Origin: Neckera pumila
Lineage: Eukaryota > Streptophyta > Bryopsida > Hypnales > Neckeraceae
DNA length: 64,000 bases
Direction: 5' to 3'
Assembly: GCA_963969595.1 (NCBI GenBank)
Contig: OZ018410.1
Coordinates: 27,842,913-27,906,912, forward strand
Below are positions 24,116 to 37,006 of this stretch, piece after piece; the first letter of the stretch is position 1; the number at the start of each line of letters is the position of its first letter. Made by a program: the position numbers and the translations under genes. Under the pieces are notes generated by a model. It did no database searches, was not told the origin of the DNA, and was given only the letters and a program-made list of their open reading frames with translations.

Positions 24116-25333
24116 AAGAGATTTGAGAGAAAGGGAGGGTTGTATCAAGCTTGTTTCCTTTGTTTGTTCTCCTCTTTTGAACCAACAATAATGATGTCAA
24201 AATTATATTCTTTAAAAAAAAAATCTTAAAAAGTGATTTTTTCTCCAGAAAATCTGACGTGGCACTCTCTTGACCACGTCAGATTGCTGATGTGGCGTGT
24301 TTCCATAGTCCGGGAACTCAAATTAACTCAAGATAACTCGCGGACTTCTTTAGGCTTCAACTCTCTTTTATTAGTCATGAATGTTTCAATTTTAATTTTA
24401 CCTACATCATGACGTTCTTGAATTTGCAAATAGTAAATATATATACCATTCTTTGCTACTATTGTTTTTACTTGCAATTTCATTTAGCAAAACATAAGAC
24501 TAAATCACACAAGACTTTTAATTAACCCATTTTGTATTAAACATGTTAACAAGGATACTTTAATTCAATCTTATATTGTAAAGTTAATTTTATATTTAAA
24601 CACTTTAATCCATAGTAATTGCACAGGAAAGTGTAGTTGCTACTTATGAGCGTTACTCTAGAACCTTCGACAAAATTTGACATGGCCGGGCATCATGCAA
24701 TGGAACCCATCCCCAATTGAGTGATGGATTCTTAATCAGAACGATATCTTCAGGATCATGTCAATTTTGCTGGAAATTTGCTGGAAATTCTCTGTGAAAG
24801 TTCCCATGCCCAAGGCCGGGTACTTGTGAATACTGAAGTGTGATTTGCGTCAATATTTGTAATGTACTGAAATAATGTGCTCAATTGACAAGGAGAGTTC
24901 TCTTGTTCCCCAGCCTCCCACATCTGCACGGGCCTGCTTGGTGACGACACCAAAAAAATTCCGCAAGTAAACCTTCAATTTGACCCCCAAACGGGCAGAC
25001 AAATCATTTATTTTGACCAAGTCACTGCATGACGACTACGGTTTTTAATTTTTTGGAATAAGACTAAGAGCATCCACACCCTTGCTTCCATCTAATGTAA
25101 CGGAATTTCTATTTGTTTTTAAAAAAAATTTTAAAAAATTTTAAAAAAATTCCATCTGATTTTGAAGAACCCTCAATTTCTTTGTCCTACACCCTTCCTC
25201 ATCAAACACAACCCATAAATAGTCGAGTGACCACTCAATCATCAAGTTGAATAAAGGATAAAACAACTAACTCTTAAAGGATGGACTAGTAACCGTGGAA
25301 ATCATCCCTTTGGATACCATGGGAATCATTGGC
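24116..25333. other. Unassigned DNA with a TGACGTGG inverted repeat
   Basis: AATCTGACGTGG (24251-24262) and CCACGTCAGATT (24274-24285) are exact reverse complements with an 11-base loop. Related strings occur at 31500-31525 and 55737-55750. The remainder is AT-rich with A/T runs at 25110-25150. No gene. Confidence 0.4.
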
Positions 25334-25337
25334 TTAA

Positions 25338-26260
25338 CCCCTAAAGTTTCACGACTATGTAATCACCAAAAATGCTCCAAAACTGCCATTTCTAATACAA
25401 CTAACAAATTTTTGGAAAAAACAACTTTTGACACATGTAACCGTAGGATCTTGTAGTATGATATTTTGAAAACATGTGGTAAAAATTTCAGAAAATTCCA
25501 CCGTGTGGATCATAAGATACAAGCATTCAAAGTCTTGAAAACCAGTTTTTCAATCCTGCGAAAAACCGGGCAGCTGCACTTTGCAAGCTCACTTTTCAAT
25601 GAAAAAATGCCGATAAAGGTGGTGCTTCTTTACATTCAGTTTCCTAAACAAGTTGTCTATATGCATGAAAAATTTCACACCATTTGGAATTGTACAACAT
25701 ATAGGAAAAAAATAGCAAGTAGAAAGAAGTAGAAAATGACTCAAAATACTAAATTGTGAAAAATTTAATCATGGAATTAAAAAATGCCAATCCCAACGGT
25801 TGTAATGTTGTAATAATCAATCTACATCCTAGAATTTTATTTTTTTCCAAAAATATTGAAAATTGAGTTAAATAAACGGCTTTAAAGTTTTTTTTAGAGT
25901 AGAAAATCCATAATTGCCCGCAAACCATAAACCCTCATAACTTTTGACTCATTGATTGAAATGGAGTGACTCAAAGCTTTTTAAGTATATATAAATGTAG
26001 AGAACCAATTTCAAAAAAAAAATTACAGAAAAAATGATTTTTTCTGATCTGCCCAAATTGCCCGGTTACAAAAAAAAGTAACATATCAGGTCACAACTTT
26101 TGACTCGTATTTCGAAATGTCATGAAACTTGGTACACATGAAGATATTCCTCGCCCCCACCTTCTATTAAAATTTCAGCCTCAAATATGGATATCTCTAG
26201 TCACACATACCTGCCCAAAATTTCTATACGGCCAAAAAACGCATGTTGGTCCTTTAGGGG
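25338..26260 (-). mobile_element. Family II TTAA element
   Basis: Complete, 923 bp, TTAA at 25334-25337 and 26261-26264. The left (a) end is CCCCTAAAGTTTCACGACTA and the right (b) end TTGGTCCTTTAGGGG. Its CTATGTAA at about 25357 and the TTAA at about 25871 are single here. In sister copies these sites hold a hAT-type MITE and a family I element, respectively. Non-coding. Confidence 0.88.
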
Positions 26261-26264
26261 TTAA

Positions 26265-27056
26265 AAAGCAAAAGCACTCTTCGGAAGTCAAACTACTGTA
26301 GAAGACCTCTTCTTTTTATAACAAAATCCAAAGATGAATAGTTACACTTCTATCCTTCACATAAGGATTCTCTATTTTGTTCGTGTCATTGTTTACAAGC
26401 TAAACTTAGGATAGAACAATGATTTCAAGGGCCATTCCTTGACACGCTGGGATTAAGTATCAAGATAATATTGTGAGAGGTCTGTAACACTTTTCATCCA
26501 CATTTGAAGAGTGTTAGACCCTAGGGTGTCAGAGTGTCCATGCTCTAAAGCGCTAATTCACCCTGCACTCAAGTTGATATATACATTACATCCAAATCAA
26601 CACTTGAAATAAATGCACTTTATACATAGTAGATGGTGCCCATGAGCAAGAGACTAGGGAAACATGTGCATAATGAATCATAATAATGCATGTTGTACTC
26701 TAGGTTTTCATTGTGAATATTGAATGATAGAATTGGATCATATTTCTCCGGGATGAAAATGTGAAGGATTTTGTGATAGGAGTTGTGACTGGGGTCGTAA
26801 TGTTGCATACTTAATATGATAGATTTCCTCTGTGTATAAATCTTTGAAGTTTTTAGTGTTCATACTCATTTTTCAACACCTACAATTTTTACGGTACCAA
26901 TTGACGCTTGAATCCTCAATTTCTTAACCCCTATTTAAGCACTTAACAATCCACTAACAATGATGAATGTTGCATATATAAACTAAAAAATGAACTTCAT
27001 CAACGGAAATTTGTAGAAAACTTCAAGAAAGAAAATGTTATATATACATGAATCAA
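26265..27056. other. Unassigned AT-rich DNA
   Basis: No gene, terminal repeat or tandem array recognised. Confidence 0.35.
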
Positions 27057-27060
27057 TTAA

Positions 27061-27993
27061 CCCCTAAAGGACCAAACACCATTTTTTGGCAACATAGCAA
27101 TTTTGGGCAACTCACTACAAATGGAAACTTTATTTTTTTTCTTTGAAATTTTCACAAAAGATGTGCCCGAGGAGTAGCTTCAAGGCCCAACAATTTTCAT
27201 AACTTTTGACTACATGGGTAAAAAGTTATCGCATGATATGTAATTTTCCACGTTCGGCGGGTAGCACGGGCAGCTCAAAAAAATTCTTTAAAAAACACTT
27301 TTTTGAAAAATAAAAATTTGAAATTAGTTTTATAGGTTTATATATACTTGGAAAGTTTTGAATCATTCCATTTGGATTAATAAGTCAAAAGTTATGAGGA
27401 GTTTTAGTTTGAGGGTAATTATGGAATCTCTACTCTAAAATAAACTTTAAAGTCCTTTACCTAACTCAATTTTCAATATTTTTGAAAAAAACAAAAGCAT
27501 TGGGTGTAGATTGTTTATTACAACATTACAACCATTGGGATTGGGATTTTTCAATTCCACAATTAAAATCTTGACAATTTAGTATTTTGAGTCATTCTCT
27601 ACTTCTTCCTACTTACTATTTTTTTCCTATATGTTGTACATTTCCAAATGATCTGAAAGTTTTCAAGCATATAGACAACTTGCCTTGAAGAATGAATCCA
27701 AATAGCAACCACCATTTTGGACATTTTTTCATACAAATATGACCTTGTGAAGGGTAGCTGCCCGGATTTTTGCAGTGACAAAAAAGGATTTTTGTCAATT
27801 CAAACACTATTATCTTGCAATTTAAACAGTGGAAAATTCTGAAATTTTTTCCACATCTTCTTAAACCAGTGTACTACAAGACTTTATGTTTATAAATGTT
27901 CAAAAATGTTTTTTTTCTAGAATTTGGTACTTGTATTAGAAATGACAGTTTTAGAGCGGTTTTGGTGAAAACATAGTCTCTGACCTTTAGGGG
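27061..27993 (+). mobile_element. Family II TTAA element
   Basis: Complete, 933 bp, TTAA at 27057-27060 and 27994-27997. The b end is CCCCTAAAGGACCAAACACC and the a end GACCTTTAGGGG. It faces 28110-29037 in the opposite orientation across a 116-bp spacer. Non-coding. Confidence 0.87.
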
Positions 27994-28109
27994 TTAATCA
28001 TAGATGTGTTAAAAAGAGTTTCAATTATCTATTTTGATTACTAATAAATTTTCAAGAATACTACCGATATTACTTTTGTTAGGGTGAGCACTTCCGTCAA
28101 GGTTATTAA

Positions 28110-29037
28110 TCCCTAAATGTATTTGACTATGTTTTCACCAAAAATGCTCCAAAATTGCCATTTCTAATACAAGTACCAAATTTTAGAAACAAAATAAATT
28201 TGGACATATGTAACAGTAAGATCTTGTAGTGCACTAGTTTGAGAAGATGCGGAAAAAAATTCAGAATTTTCCACCGTGCAAATCGCAAGATGTTAGTGTT
28301 TGAATTGAGAAAATTCCTTTTTTTTCATCCCTACAAAAATCCAGGTAGATGCACTTCACACGGTCACATTTGTATTAAAAAATGTCCAAAATGGTGGTTA
28401 CTCTTTGGATTAATTTTTGAAGTCAAGTTGGCTATATGCTTGAAAAATCTAAGATCATTTGGAATTGTACAACATATAGGAAAAAAATAGTAAGTAGAAA
28501 GAAGTACAGAATGATTTAAAACACTAAGTTGTTAAAAATTTAATTATGGAATTGAAAAATGCCAATCCCAATGGCTGTGATGTTGTAATAAACAATCTAC
28601 ACCCAATATTTATATTATTTTTCAGAAATATTGAAAATTGGGTTAAATGAAGGACTTCAAAGTTTATTTTAGAGTAGAGATTCCATAACTACCCGCAAAC
28701 TAAAACTCTTCATAATTTTCATCTCATTGATCAAAATGAAATGATTCAAACCTTTCCATGTACATATAAATCTAGAGAATTACTTTCAAAATTTTATTCT
28801 TTTTAAAAGTGATTTTTTAAGAAATTTTTGAATTGCCCACCAAGCACTAAAAATCACATATCATACAATAAATATTTTAACCATGTAGACAAAAGTTATG
28901 AAAATTGTTGGGCCTTAAAGGTGCTCCTTGGGAAAATGTTCTGTGAAATTTTCAAAGAAAAAAAGAAAAAACTCCATTCATAGTGAGCTGCCCAAAATTG
29001 TTATGTTACCAAAAAATGGGGTTTGGGCATTTAGGGG
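28110..29037 (-). mobile_element. Family II TTAA element
   Basis: Complete, 928 bp, TTAA at 28106-28109 and 29038-29041. The a end (TCCCTAAATG) is on the left and the b end (GGGCATTTAGGGG) on the right. It retains a single uninterrupted GGGTTAAATGAAGG site at about 28638-28651. That is the position where family I has inserted in the 46322-48073 copy. Non-coding. Confidence 0.87.
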
Positions 29038-29041
29038 TTAA

Positions 29042-30529
29042 CTGTCATCCCCAATCAATTTTCTCTGTTTTCTTTTTTCTTTTTTCTTCATTTCTTGACC
29101 TTTTCTTTTAGCACATGCAGTACCATCCCTTTAATTTTCAAAAAAAATGGATGAACAGATGGATGATGGGAGTTGTTGTGGTTCCCAGACGGAGATTTCA
29201 TTGTCCTAAAGCACTCCAAATGAATGAGTCTGCAACTGAGGCTGTCAGTGCAGCTCCAGTCGCCATTCCCTGCACCACCAAATCATCGCACCCGAGAATC
29301 ATTTTATTTCCATGGGGCTCCATCACACCCGCCTGTTATCATTTTTTACCAAATACAGACACTGATGAAATGAAATGAGCTCATCCATAGAATGGCAGGC
29401 AAGAGACTCCGTCCTCGTCGTCCTCGTCGTCGGTATTTATTTATGACCAATTTATTTATCATCATCGAAAACTAAGCTTAACAACTGAAGACTGAAAATG
29501 CATTTTGGTTTTGAAACTGTAATTGATGACTAAATTGATGACTTGAGTAGATTGTGTGAAACCCACAGAAAGTGAGGTCAGCATGATGCCCCATCAAATA
29601 AAAACCTTCTCTGTACCAACAACTGGGATAAAAGCAAAATGGTAGTAGACATGATGCCATTTACTAATTTCTGTTTCTAAGGGAAAAGATGACAGTGCAG
29701 TGGATTAAAAAGTGGACGGAAGAGAAGAAAAACATTGGTCAGGTTCTGGGGACCGGGTATTTGTGACCGCAAAGGTGAGGTCATTTCTATTGGAAGTGGA
29801 AACTTCAAAAGCAAAAAAGAGACTCATTTTTGCATCAAATGGAGCAAAATTTCTAACAAATTACCACCTCTGTTTCCAAGTAATACCCGTGATTTTTTTG
29901 TATTTTACAAAGGAAACGTTGGTATTATTTAGAAAGAGAGGGGGGTATTTCTCTTTGCAATCATCTTTGTACCTATCAAATTCAAGAGAATATGATTACA
30001 ATTGGCACAAAAAAATGTACCAATTTTCACCACCTAGTTATTGAAACCAAGGTTTTTACTCAATGAAATGCTTTTGAGCACCATTTGTCAAGTATGGTAC
30101 ACTTTCCTATGGCAAATGTGGAATATTTAACACTAAAGCATTTCATTAATTGAAATGAATTTCTATATTTTGGAGCAAGTTCTTGTAAATGCAATAGTCT
30201 AAGAATTTTATGTAGAGAGTGATTTTATAACTTTAAAAAGAAACAAGTTTGTAGTTAGAGACCTTTACCTTTATGTTTTTTTATTGTTTCAAACTTTGGG
30301 ATTTCTAAAAGAAATGAAATTGAAAAAAATTCTCTTGTAGAATGTATTTATATGAGGAAGGTTTTATTCACCTCATTAAAATTCGTGGCATATTAGCCTC
30401 TAGATTCTATTTGCCCTATTTCTAAATACAAAATGGTGGTTATTAGTAACCTTTCAAATGAAGATAGAAATGAATCCTTGAGTCCTTTGAACTTGTTAGT
30501 CACCTTTCAAGAGATGGTCCTAAAATAGA
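29042..30529. other. Unassigned DNA
   Basis: Mixed composition to about 29660, with a doubled CGTCCTCGT string at about 29412-29430, then AT-rich. Open frames at 29115-29378 and 29712-30044 are not recognised. Confidence 0.35.
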
Positions 30530-31080
30530 GACATGCATGGATATGAGGATAGTCATAAAAGAACAACAAAGAGAAGATAAGAGGAAAATGAATGTTGGCC
30601 TTCAACATGGATATGAAGAGAGGGATTTGAGAATAGCAATTGTTGAAGGGATATGAGAACGATGACTGCTGGCATCCAACATAGATACAGAAAGAGGGTA
30701 TGAGAACATTAATTGTATGAGGGATAAGTGAACAACAATTATGAACATTTGATATGGATATAAGGAGAAGAATAGGAGAGTGACTATTAGCGGGATACAA
30801 GAACAACAACTAGCAGGATACAAGAACAACAACTATTAGCAGGATAGGGGAACAATGACAGTTAGAGGAATAGGATAATAGTTACTAGAAGGATATGTGA
30901 ACGACTTTGGCCTTTAGCATGGATATCAAGATAGGAATAAGGTAACGAGGACGTTAGCCTTCAACATTGATACGAGGAGAGGAATAGAAAAACAAGAACA
31001 ATTGGCTTTCAACATGGATTAGGATACAAAGATAGGATACAAAGATAGGATAACTGAATTAGGACTATTAGCCTTTGACA
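30530..31080. repeat. Degenerate purine-rich tandem repeat
   Basis: Loosely repeated phrases: GCCTTCAACATGGATATGA, GAGAGGAATAG, GGGATACAAGAACAACAAC and GATAGGATACAAA. Spacing is irregular (about 15-70 bp). The plus strand is strongly A/G-biased. Long minus-strand frames through it reflect composition, not a gene. Confidence 0.6.
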
Positions 31081-31925
31081 CAGCTATTGAGGTTACTGAT
31101 AAGTAAACAAGAATGGTTGACCTTCAATTTTTCTTTGAGTTTTTTTATGGATACCAGAATAGAGACTATTGGTATTTTTTCCTAAAATCTTATTGGGATG
31201 AGTTTTACAATAAAATGAACTACAATTTTTGGCCTTCAGCTTCTATTTGACTTTTCTTTCAAAAAAATACAAGAATAGTAATGTTTGATCTTTTTTAAGA
31301 TGAGGCTAAAATTCTTCCACCTATTACAAGAAATCTGAACTTTGCAGAAGGCCAATTTCAAACTTTCATTTTTAGCACCCCGCAGTGCAAAATACAAAAA
31401 ATAAAATAAAATATCCTATTTTAAAAATATCACATATGGAAAAAATTAAATTAAAATTTTAAAAAATTTTAAAAATATCCGATCTAATGTAGTGTTGATG
31501 TGGCACTAGTAGTGCCACGTCAGATTCTAAAGAAAATTAACCAACTTATTTTATGATTTTTTCTATAATAACACCGTTGCCATCTGAAACTTGTGGCCTG
31601 AAATTTCTTACCAATTGAGATATTATTGGTCGTGATTGTTGGTCTTTTTCAAACAAAGGAATAATTTTGGCCCCCTTTGCAATGTTCAAATCTTTCCATA
31701 AATTTAAAATGGAGACATGGTAGATGATAAAGTAAACAACGACCATAAAACAATTATTGACCTCCAATTTAATCCTAAAAATTGGTGGGGAATTTCAAAT
31801 ATACATCACAACAATACTCCTACAATATTTAAATATTCTAAGATTGGCGTATTCTTAAGGTGGATATGAGAAGGTAGTTTTTAAGTTGTCTAAATTATTT
31901 GGGAATATATTTTTACCCATGTGTA
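31081..31925. other. Unassigned DNA
   Basis: Contains A/T runs and the palindrome GTGGCACTAGTAGTGCCAC at 31500-31518. No gene. Confidence 0.35.
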
Positions 31926-31929
31926 TTAA

Positions 31930-32853
31930 CCCCTAGAGGCCTAAGGCCTTTTTTCCTGCCAAAAACACCCAAAACTGTCATTTTTTTAGCAAAGAGTGAA
32001 AAAAAATTAAAAATGTTTTTTTTGCACATCTAACCATAGGATCTTACACCTAACTAGTATGAAAATGTGTGGGAAAAATTTCAGAATTTTTGACCGCACA
32101 AATTGCAAGATATCTACGTTTAAAGTGAAAAAATCAAAATTTTCAGCACATTGTGGGACTGGATTTTTTGACTTTGAACATTTTTAACTTAAAATTTTTA
32201 CACTACAGAGTTTTAAGCTTTAAATGTTTATAGTGGAGAATTGAGTTGACAATCTACCCTTACAAAAAAAATTCAAAAAAAAAATTAATTTTCATTATTG
32301 AAAAAATTGTTAAGTAGAAGTAGGTACGAGATAGAAGGAAAATCTAAAATATTCATATTTTAGATGGAATGAAAATGCACTAATCCCAATGTTCAGATTG
32401 TTCTAGCAAGTAAACTTAACCATGCAAAATTTTTTTTTTTGAAAAATTTGAAAAATCGCATTCAAAAATGAATCCTACAAGTTATTTTTTTCAAAAACAT
32501 GCTCTAACTGCCCAAAAAACAAGAATGTCCATAACTTTTACATAACAAATCCAAATGAAATGAATAAAATCTTTTTAGATAGACAAAAATATAATCTATG
32601 AGAAAAAAAATACTTAAAAAAAAACAAAAAAACAAATGCAAATTTTTTTGCTGCTCGCTGTCCCCTGTTTTGAGCTTATTTGGTCATAACTTTTGTTCTC
32701 CGGCATCGATTGTGAAAAAAAGTATATTCCCATGAAGCTAATCAGTTTTTCTACCTCCCAAAAAAGTTTCAAAAAATCAAGAGAAAATTTCAACCCATAG
32801 GTATCCGCCCGAAAACGCATTTGTCCCCAGAAGGGACAACGGGCTTTTAGGGG
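31930..32853 (-). mobile_element. Family I TTAA element
   Basis: Complete, 924 bp, TTAA at 31926-31929 and 32854-32857. The R end on the left is CCCCTAGAGGCCTAAGGCC. The L end on the right has GTCCC/GGGAC separated by CAGAA, and CTTTTAGGGG. Same subfamily as 4048-4970 and 5553-6470. Confidence 0.87.
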
Positions 32854-32857
32854 TTAA

Positions 32858-33925
32858 ATTTGACCTATGTACATTATAGAACATGCAAAAGCTTGTTCAG
32901 TGGAAACCACATGCTAACAAAAAATTTAATTTAGAATCGCCAAATTTAGTCAAATTGGATAATTTTGTTACCAAGATAAAACATGATTTTCACTAAGATA
33001 AATAGAATTTGCACAAATTTCGTTTACAACAATGATTGTGTTCATGCAGAGTTTGTTTTTCTTGGCCAGTCTATCCATATGCAAATTGCGGTTGAGCTTA
33101 GGCCGTGAAGTTCAAGAATGACATTAGAATCTTTGTATGCAAAATTATGAATAGATATCGATTCAAACAAAAATTCCATGTTGAAATTGCTGAATGTTTT
33201 AATAAATCCATTGATTTCATAGTGACTATCTACCCATTATCTTGATTTATTGAGGTAATTAAGTTACTTGCAACGAGTTGCTCTATTTCACCTCTTCCTA
33301 ATCCTGTGGCATTTTATATTCCATTCCTCATTGCCCTCACCAGTCTGTGATGAATGTAAAAAATTTGCCTTCCATGTTGAAAAAGGTAATATTTATATCT
33401 CTCACAATAAGCTCAAAAGAGGCAGTGATTGCCTACCTCCTATGCAATTTCGCGACCCATTGCACCCAACTCCAAAATTTCCAAATTTTATCTTTGGTGA
33501 TAAATAATAAGTTCCTATGATTTCCCTAGACTACAGGGTAGTTCTCCCTGCCCAGCTTTATCACCAAAGTCTCTACTAAAGATTCTGGAATTAATTATGG
33601 CTTTGTGAACATGTTTACTTTCTTGCCAGGGATAAATTTAGTCCGTGCATCAGCATTACCTACTGGCTGCACTCCCATTCTCAAGCTCTGGCTTCTTAGT
33701 CAATGGATGGAAAATATCAGTTGAATGTTTGTTGAATATTAGTTGAAGATTAGTTGAATTTTAGTGAAAGCAGTACCGGTATAAATTTAGTAGCACATGG
33801 GAATAAATTTTTTTATTAAAAATTTATTTGGGGGTAGTGCCCAAAACCATCTTTCACTGGAATGACTGATGAAGCTGTTTCCATCTGCAGACAGACATGG
33901 ATGATGTTGCAAACTGAAAAACAAC
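32858..33925. other. Unassigned DNA upstream of the LINE
   Basis: AT-rich. An open frame of 79 codons at 33268-33507 is not recognised. TTAGTTGAAT-type phrases are locally repeated at 33727-33765. No gene. Confidence 0.35.
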
Positions 33926-33939
33926 AAAATAGATGAGAA

Positions 33940-34428
33940 AATAGATGAACTTTAAAAACCTATGGTCTTTACTTAGGGGATCTTCACTTTGGATCATTTG
34001 GATCTCTAGGAACAGTAGAGTGTTTACACAAAAAGAGTGGACCCATGAGCGCACTCACAAAGCCTTATGGATGGCTTTACTTGACTCAGGTAGGGCAGCT
34101 CAGATTAAGGCAACCAGAGCAACTCATCAGAGGCCACAGAATACGGGGAGTATTTGGACCGAGTTTGAGAAAACTTGGCTTCACGATCCAATCTTAGCTT
34201 TTCATGAAGAGGGGTGGTACACTTGGAACAGAGACGGTCCTCCGTCTTGTTTGTTCGCTTAGTTGTTGCCCTGCCTCTTGCATTTAGGTTTGATTTGGCT
34301 TCTTGCTTCGTTTCTTTTCTTTGCTCGTTTTCTCTTCACTGTCCAGCCGTGTGGCTTGGCTGCTTTGTACTTGGTTCCCGGTTTCTTTTTTAATGCAGTG
34401 GGTTCTCCCATTTGTTCAAAAAAAATAA
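33940..34428 (+). mobile_element. 5'-truncated L1-type LINE with a target-site duplication
   Basis: The insert carries the last part of a LINE ORF2, a roughly 155-base 3'-UTR and an A-rich tail. It is flanked by an exact 14-bp duplication AAAATAGATGAGAA (33926-33939 and 34429-34442). Severe 5' truncation, a 3' A-rich tail and a long duplication are the usual signs of target-primed reverse transcription. The exact duplication suggests a fairly recent insertion. The first bases of the insert partly repeat the duplication, so the 5' junction may shift by about ten bases. Confidence 0.85.
33945..34262 (+). pseudogene. LINE ORF2 C-terminal fragment (zf-RVT-like region)
   Basis: The frame contains LWxLLRGSSLWIIWISRNSRVF near its start, which resembles the LRG-xx-LWxIWxxRNxxVF signature of the C-terminal region of plant L1-type ORF2 proteins. 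It ends at the natural stop (34260-34262). The reverse transcriptase and endonuclease domains are absent. The first ATG is fortuitous. The fragment is not expected to be functional. Confidence 0.75.
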
Positions 34429-34442
34429 AAAATAGATGAGAA

Positions 34443-35959
34443 TTCATACATTCATCCAAGCATGGGAACGTTTGCCCCAAAGGAGTATACCGTACAACAT
34501 CCTTTACCGATTTTCTCTCACTAAGAAAGGCTTGGATGAACGGAACCCCTCGCTTGTCCCCTGAAGTCATTCTCCAAAGTCATTTGAGGTGCATGTAAGA
34601 AAAAACTATTTTGTGCTTGATTAACTTGGCCTTCTACACCTCTTCTATCTAATTTGGGGACCTCTGATTGCAAATATGAATTCAAAAATTTGCAAATTTC
34701 ATCATGCGTGGCAAATAAATAGTTTCAGCATTTTCCCTTGGGGATGAGTGAGGTGTCAGTTCCCCTGCCTCTTCAAATCCCTTGAATTTTCTTTACCGCT
34801 TCAGAATTTTTTGAGCAATTGTTTTTTTGCAAACAAACTCTGGTTCACTTGCTGAGTTCTTGCTTACTTTGTCTTTTTCAAGATGTGCCGGCATCCTCCC
34901 CCCCATAAAGCCAGGGCCTGGAAATCAGTGTGCCCCTGATCAAAGCAAAAATGAGGTCATTGTGCCCAACCTCCGTCCCCTCGTGTCACCGAATTGGAGA
35001 ATGTGCACACAGACCCATGATGAACCACAAACCAAAAAAACAGAAACACATCTGCACCATTTCCAAAGGGGAAAAAAAAGTTTTAAAAAAGATGAAAGAA
35101 TCATATATTAACTTATGGGTGGGTGGGATGAAAATGACATGAAATGGAAGCTTATTTTAACTTAGAAGTTTGCAATGAAACCAATACCAACCACTCCCAC
35201 AAACAAAGGAGGTAACTTAATTTATTGCGTGGCTGACCACTTCTGTCCATCCACCATTCCTGTGGCTAATCAACAAAAAGTTCATTGAATTTCTCCAAGG
35301 CAGGCCAGGGAAAATTGAGAGGAGCTATAATGTATTCTGCAATGGATTTCCATTTGTTTTTTTAAAAAGAGAGAGAGAAAGAGAAAGCTAAGATGGTACC
35401 CCCTTAGTTAAAGACGAATTCTGTAGCCCAAATCTTTTGTCTTTGTTTCTGAGGGAAAGAAGCTCACCTTTTTTTTAATTGAAGAACTGGTTTCTTACAA
35501 ATTGGGATCCAAATTTTCAACTGCATTTGTGTTAGCTTCCAACTTCCTAGTGGTTGCATTCAACTTACAAAATCACAATCCACGAAATTTTCCTATTAGT
35601 CCATGTGATGCAAATAAAGTTGGCATTATATTATTTAGTGTAGGTTGAAATATTACACTTATTTTACTCCAACACTAATTGTGTGGCTTCATTGGATTGA
35701 TTTCGCAATGCCCCCAATTCATCTCACCTCCCAAATCAATGTCCTAACATACTTCTCATGAAATTTGTCGAAACTACCACAATTTCAGCCTGCCCTACTT
35801 CAAAACAGTGTGAACAAACTTCTTCTACTATGTCGTGTTCCAGTGTTCCACTAATAAGTTGGAAAATCAGTGTAAACATCAGAGTAAGGTAGTTCATGCC
35901 CTTCCGTCACCCACTCCTTCAGTTGGAGTCTCCTGCTTTTCCACTGATTTCACCTGATT
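34443..35959. other. Unassigned DNA between the LINE and the FLZ promoter
   Basis: Mixed composition with a GA-rich run at about 35369-35387. Open frames at 34259-34570 (minus) and 34827-35142 (plus) are not recognised. No element boundary is seen. Confidence 0.35.
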
Positions 35960-37006
35960 GAAAAGAACCCCGAAACTTCAGGAAACGCGGCGGACAGTTT
36001 CCTTGCAACTCCCTCCCTCCCTCCGTCACATGAACCGAAACGAAGTTACCAAGGTAAGTTGAGTTAGTTAAGTTAACTCCTCATGGGCCCATAACTTACC
36101 ATCCGTCGTCTTTCCCCACTCCGTCCTGGGAAAGATCTACAGTCCCGGTCCAACTTACTTAAATTTTAGAATTTTTTAAAAAAAAGGCTGAAAGTAGCAG
36201 GTGGTCCAAACCGCACCAGGTGGAGTAAGTGGCCCAATACTACATCAATAAAAAAAGGAAAAAATCAGCACCCCAGGAAGGAATTAAAAAAACTCAGGGG
36301 CACTCGAGTGGGAGAAAAGCAAGGACGCGAAAAGAATGGCTCCCAACTGAAGTCCCACCCCCCTGGGCCCCTGGGTCCCGGACCCTACTCTGTCCTAGCC
36401 CGGGTGGCCCACACATGCCCGGCCCGGCCCGGCCCGTTCCAGCCCTCTGGGGACCCAGCAGCTTGCATGCAGGGGCAAACCCATATGAGCTTCTCTCCTC
36501 CCCTGCTTTGCCCTCCCCCTCTGCCTTCTCCACCTTGGTAGCTAGCGCCCCAGCGCACCTCCTGGTCTTCACAATCCTTTGTTCCTCTCGTTGTTCGTCA
36601 AGTATTTGCAAAGTGTGGGTGTCCAGTGTTTGCAAACATTTGCAAGCTGGAAGCATTCTAAGCTTGTGCACTACTCGTGTTCTTTCTAGTGGAGTGGAGT
36701 GGGGAGCCAGCGTCGTCATCGTCATTCTCTTGTGTGTTGTGGAAGCTTGTTTGGAGTGTTTTGTCGGCACTCGTGTTGGGGATGTTCTTTCGGTAGTGGG
36801 GAGGGTTGGTTTGGGTTGATCGCGTGTTGGATTGTCGGTGTGGGATCGATTCTCGCCGTGCGTGGAGAGCCAGCCAGCCAGCCAGCCGGCGGGTAGTGTG
36901 AGTGATGGACTGGAAATTGTAGCAGGCGGGAGGTGTGCGCGAATGAGTTGGGTGGGTAGTATCTTCATCTACGACCACTGCTGAAGCGACCTCAGGGGTG
37001 CTCACG
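35960..37006 (+). promoter_or_regulatory. Promoter and untranslated leader region of the FLZ gene
   Basis: Composition shifts to high GC after about 35990, with CTCCCTCC tracts near 36010 and a TGGGCCC box at 36084. A long pyrimidine patch at about 36491-36535 resembles the Y patches near plant transcription starts. I see no clear TATA box. Long open frames on both strands here (36229-36968) have no recognisable domain and overlap each other, so I treat the segment as promoter plus leader. The exact start site cannot be placed. Confidence 0.45.

Noticed and set aside
36229..36968. Long open frames on both strands (196 and 224 codons)
   Set aside because: They overlap each other on opposite strands in GC-rich leader DNA, are rich in Pro/Gly/Ala/Arg and show no domain. 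Better explained as FLZ promoter and leader.
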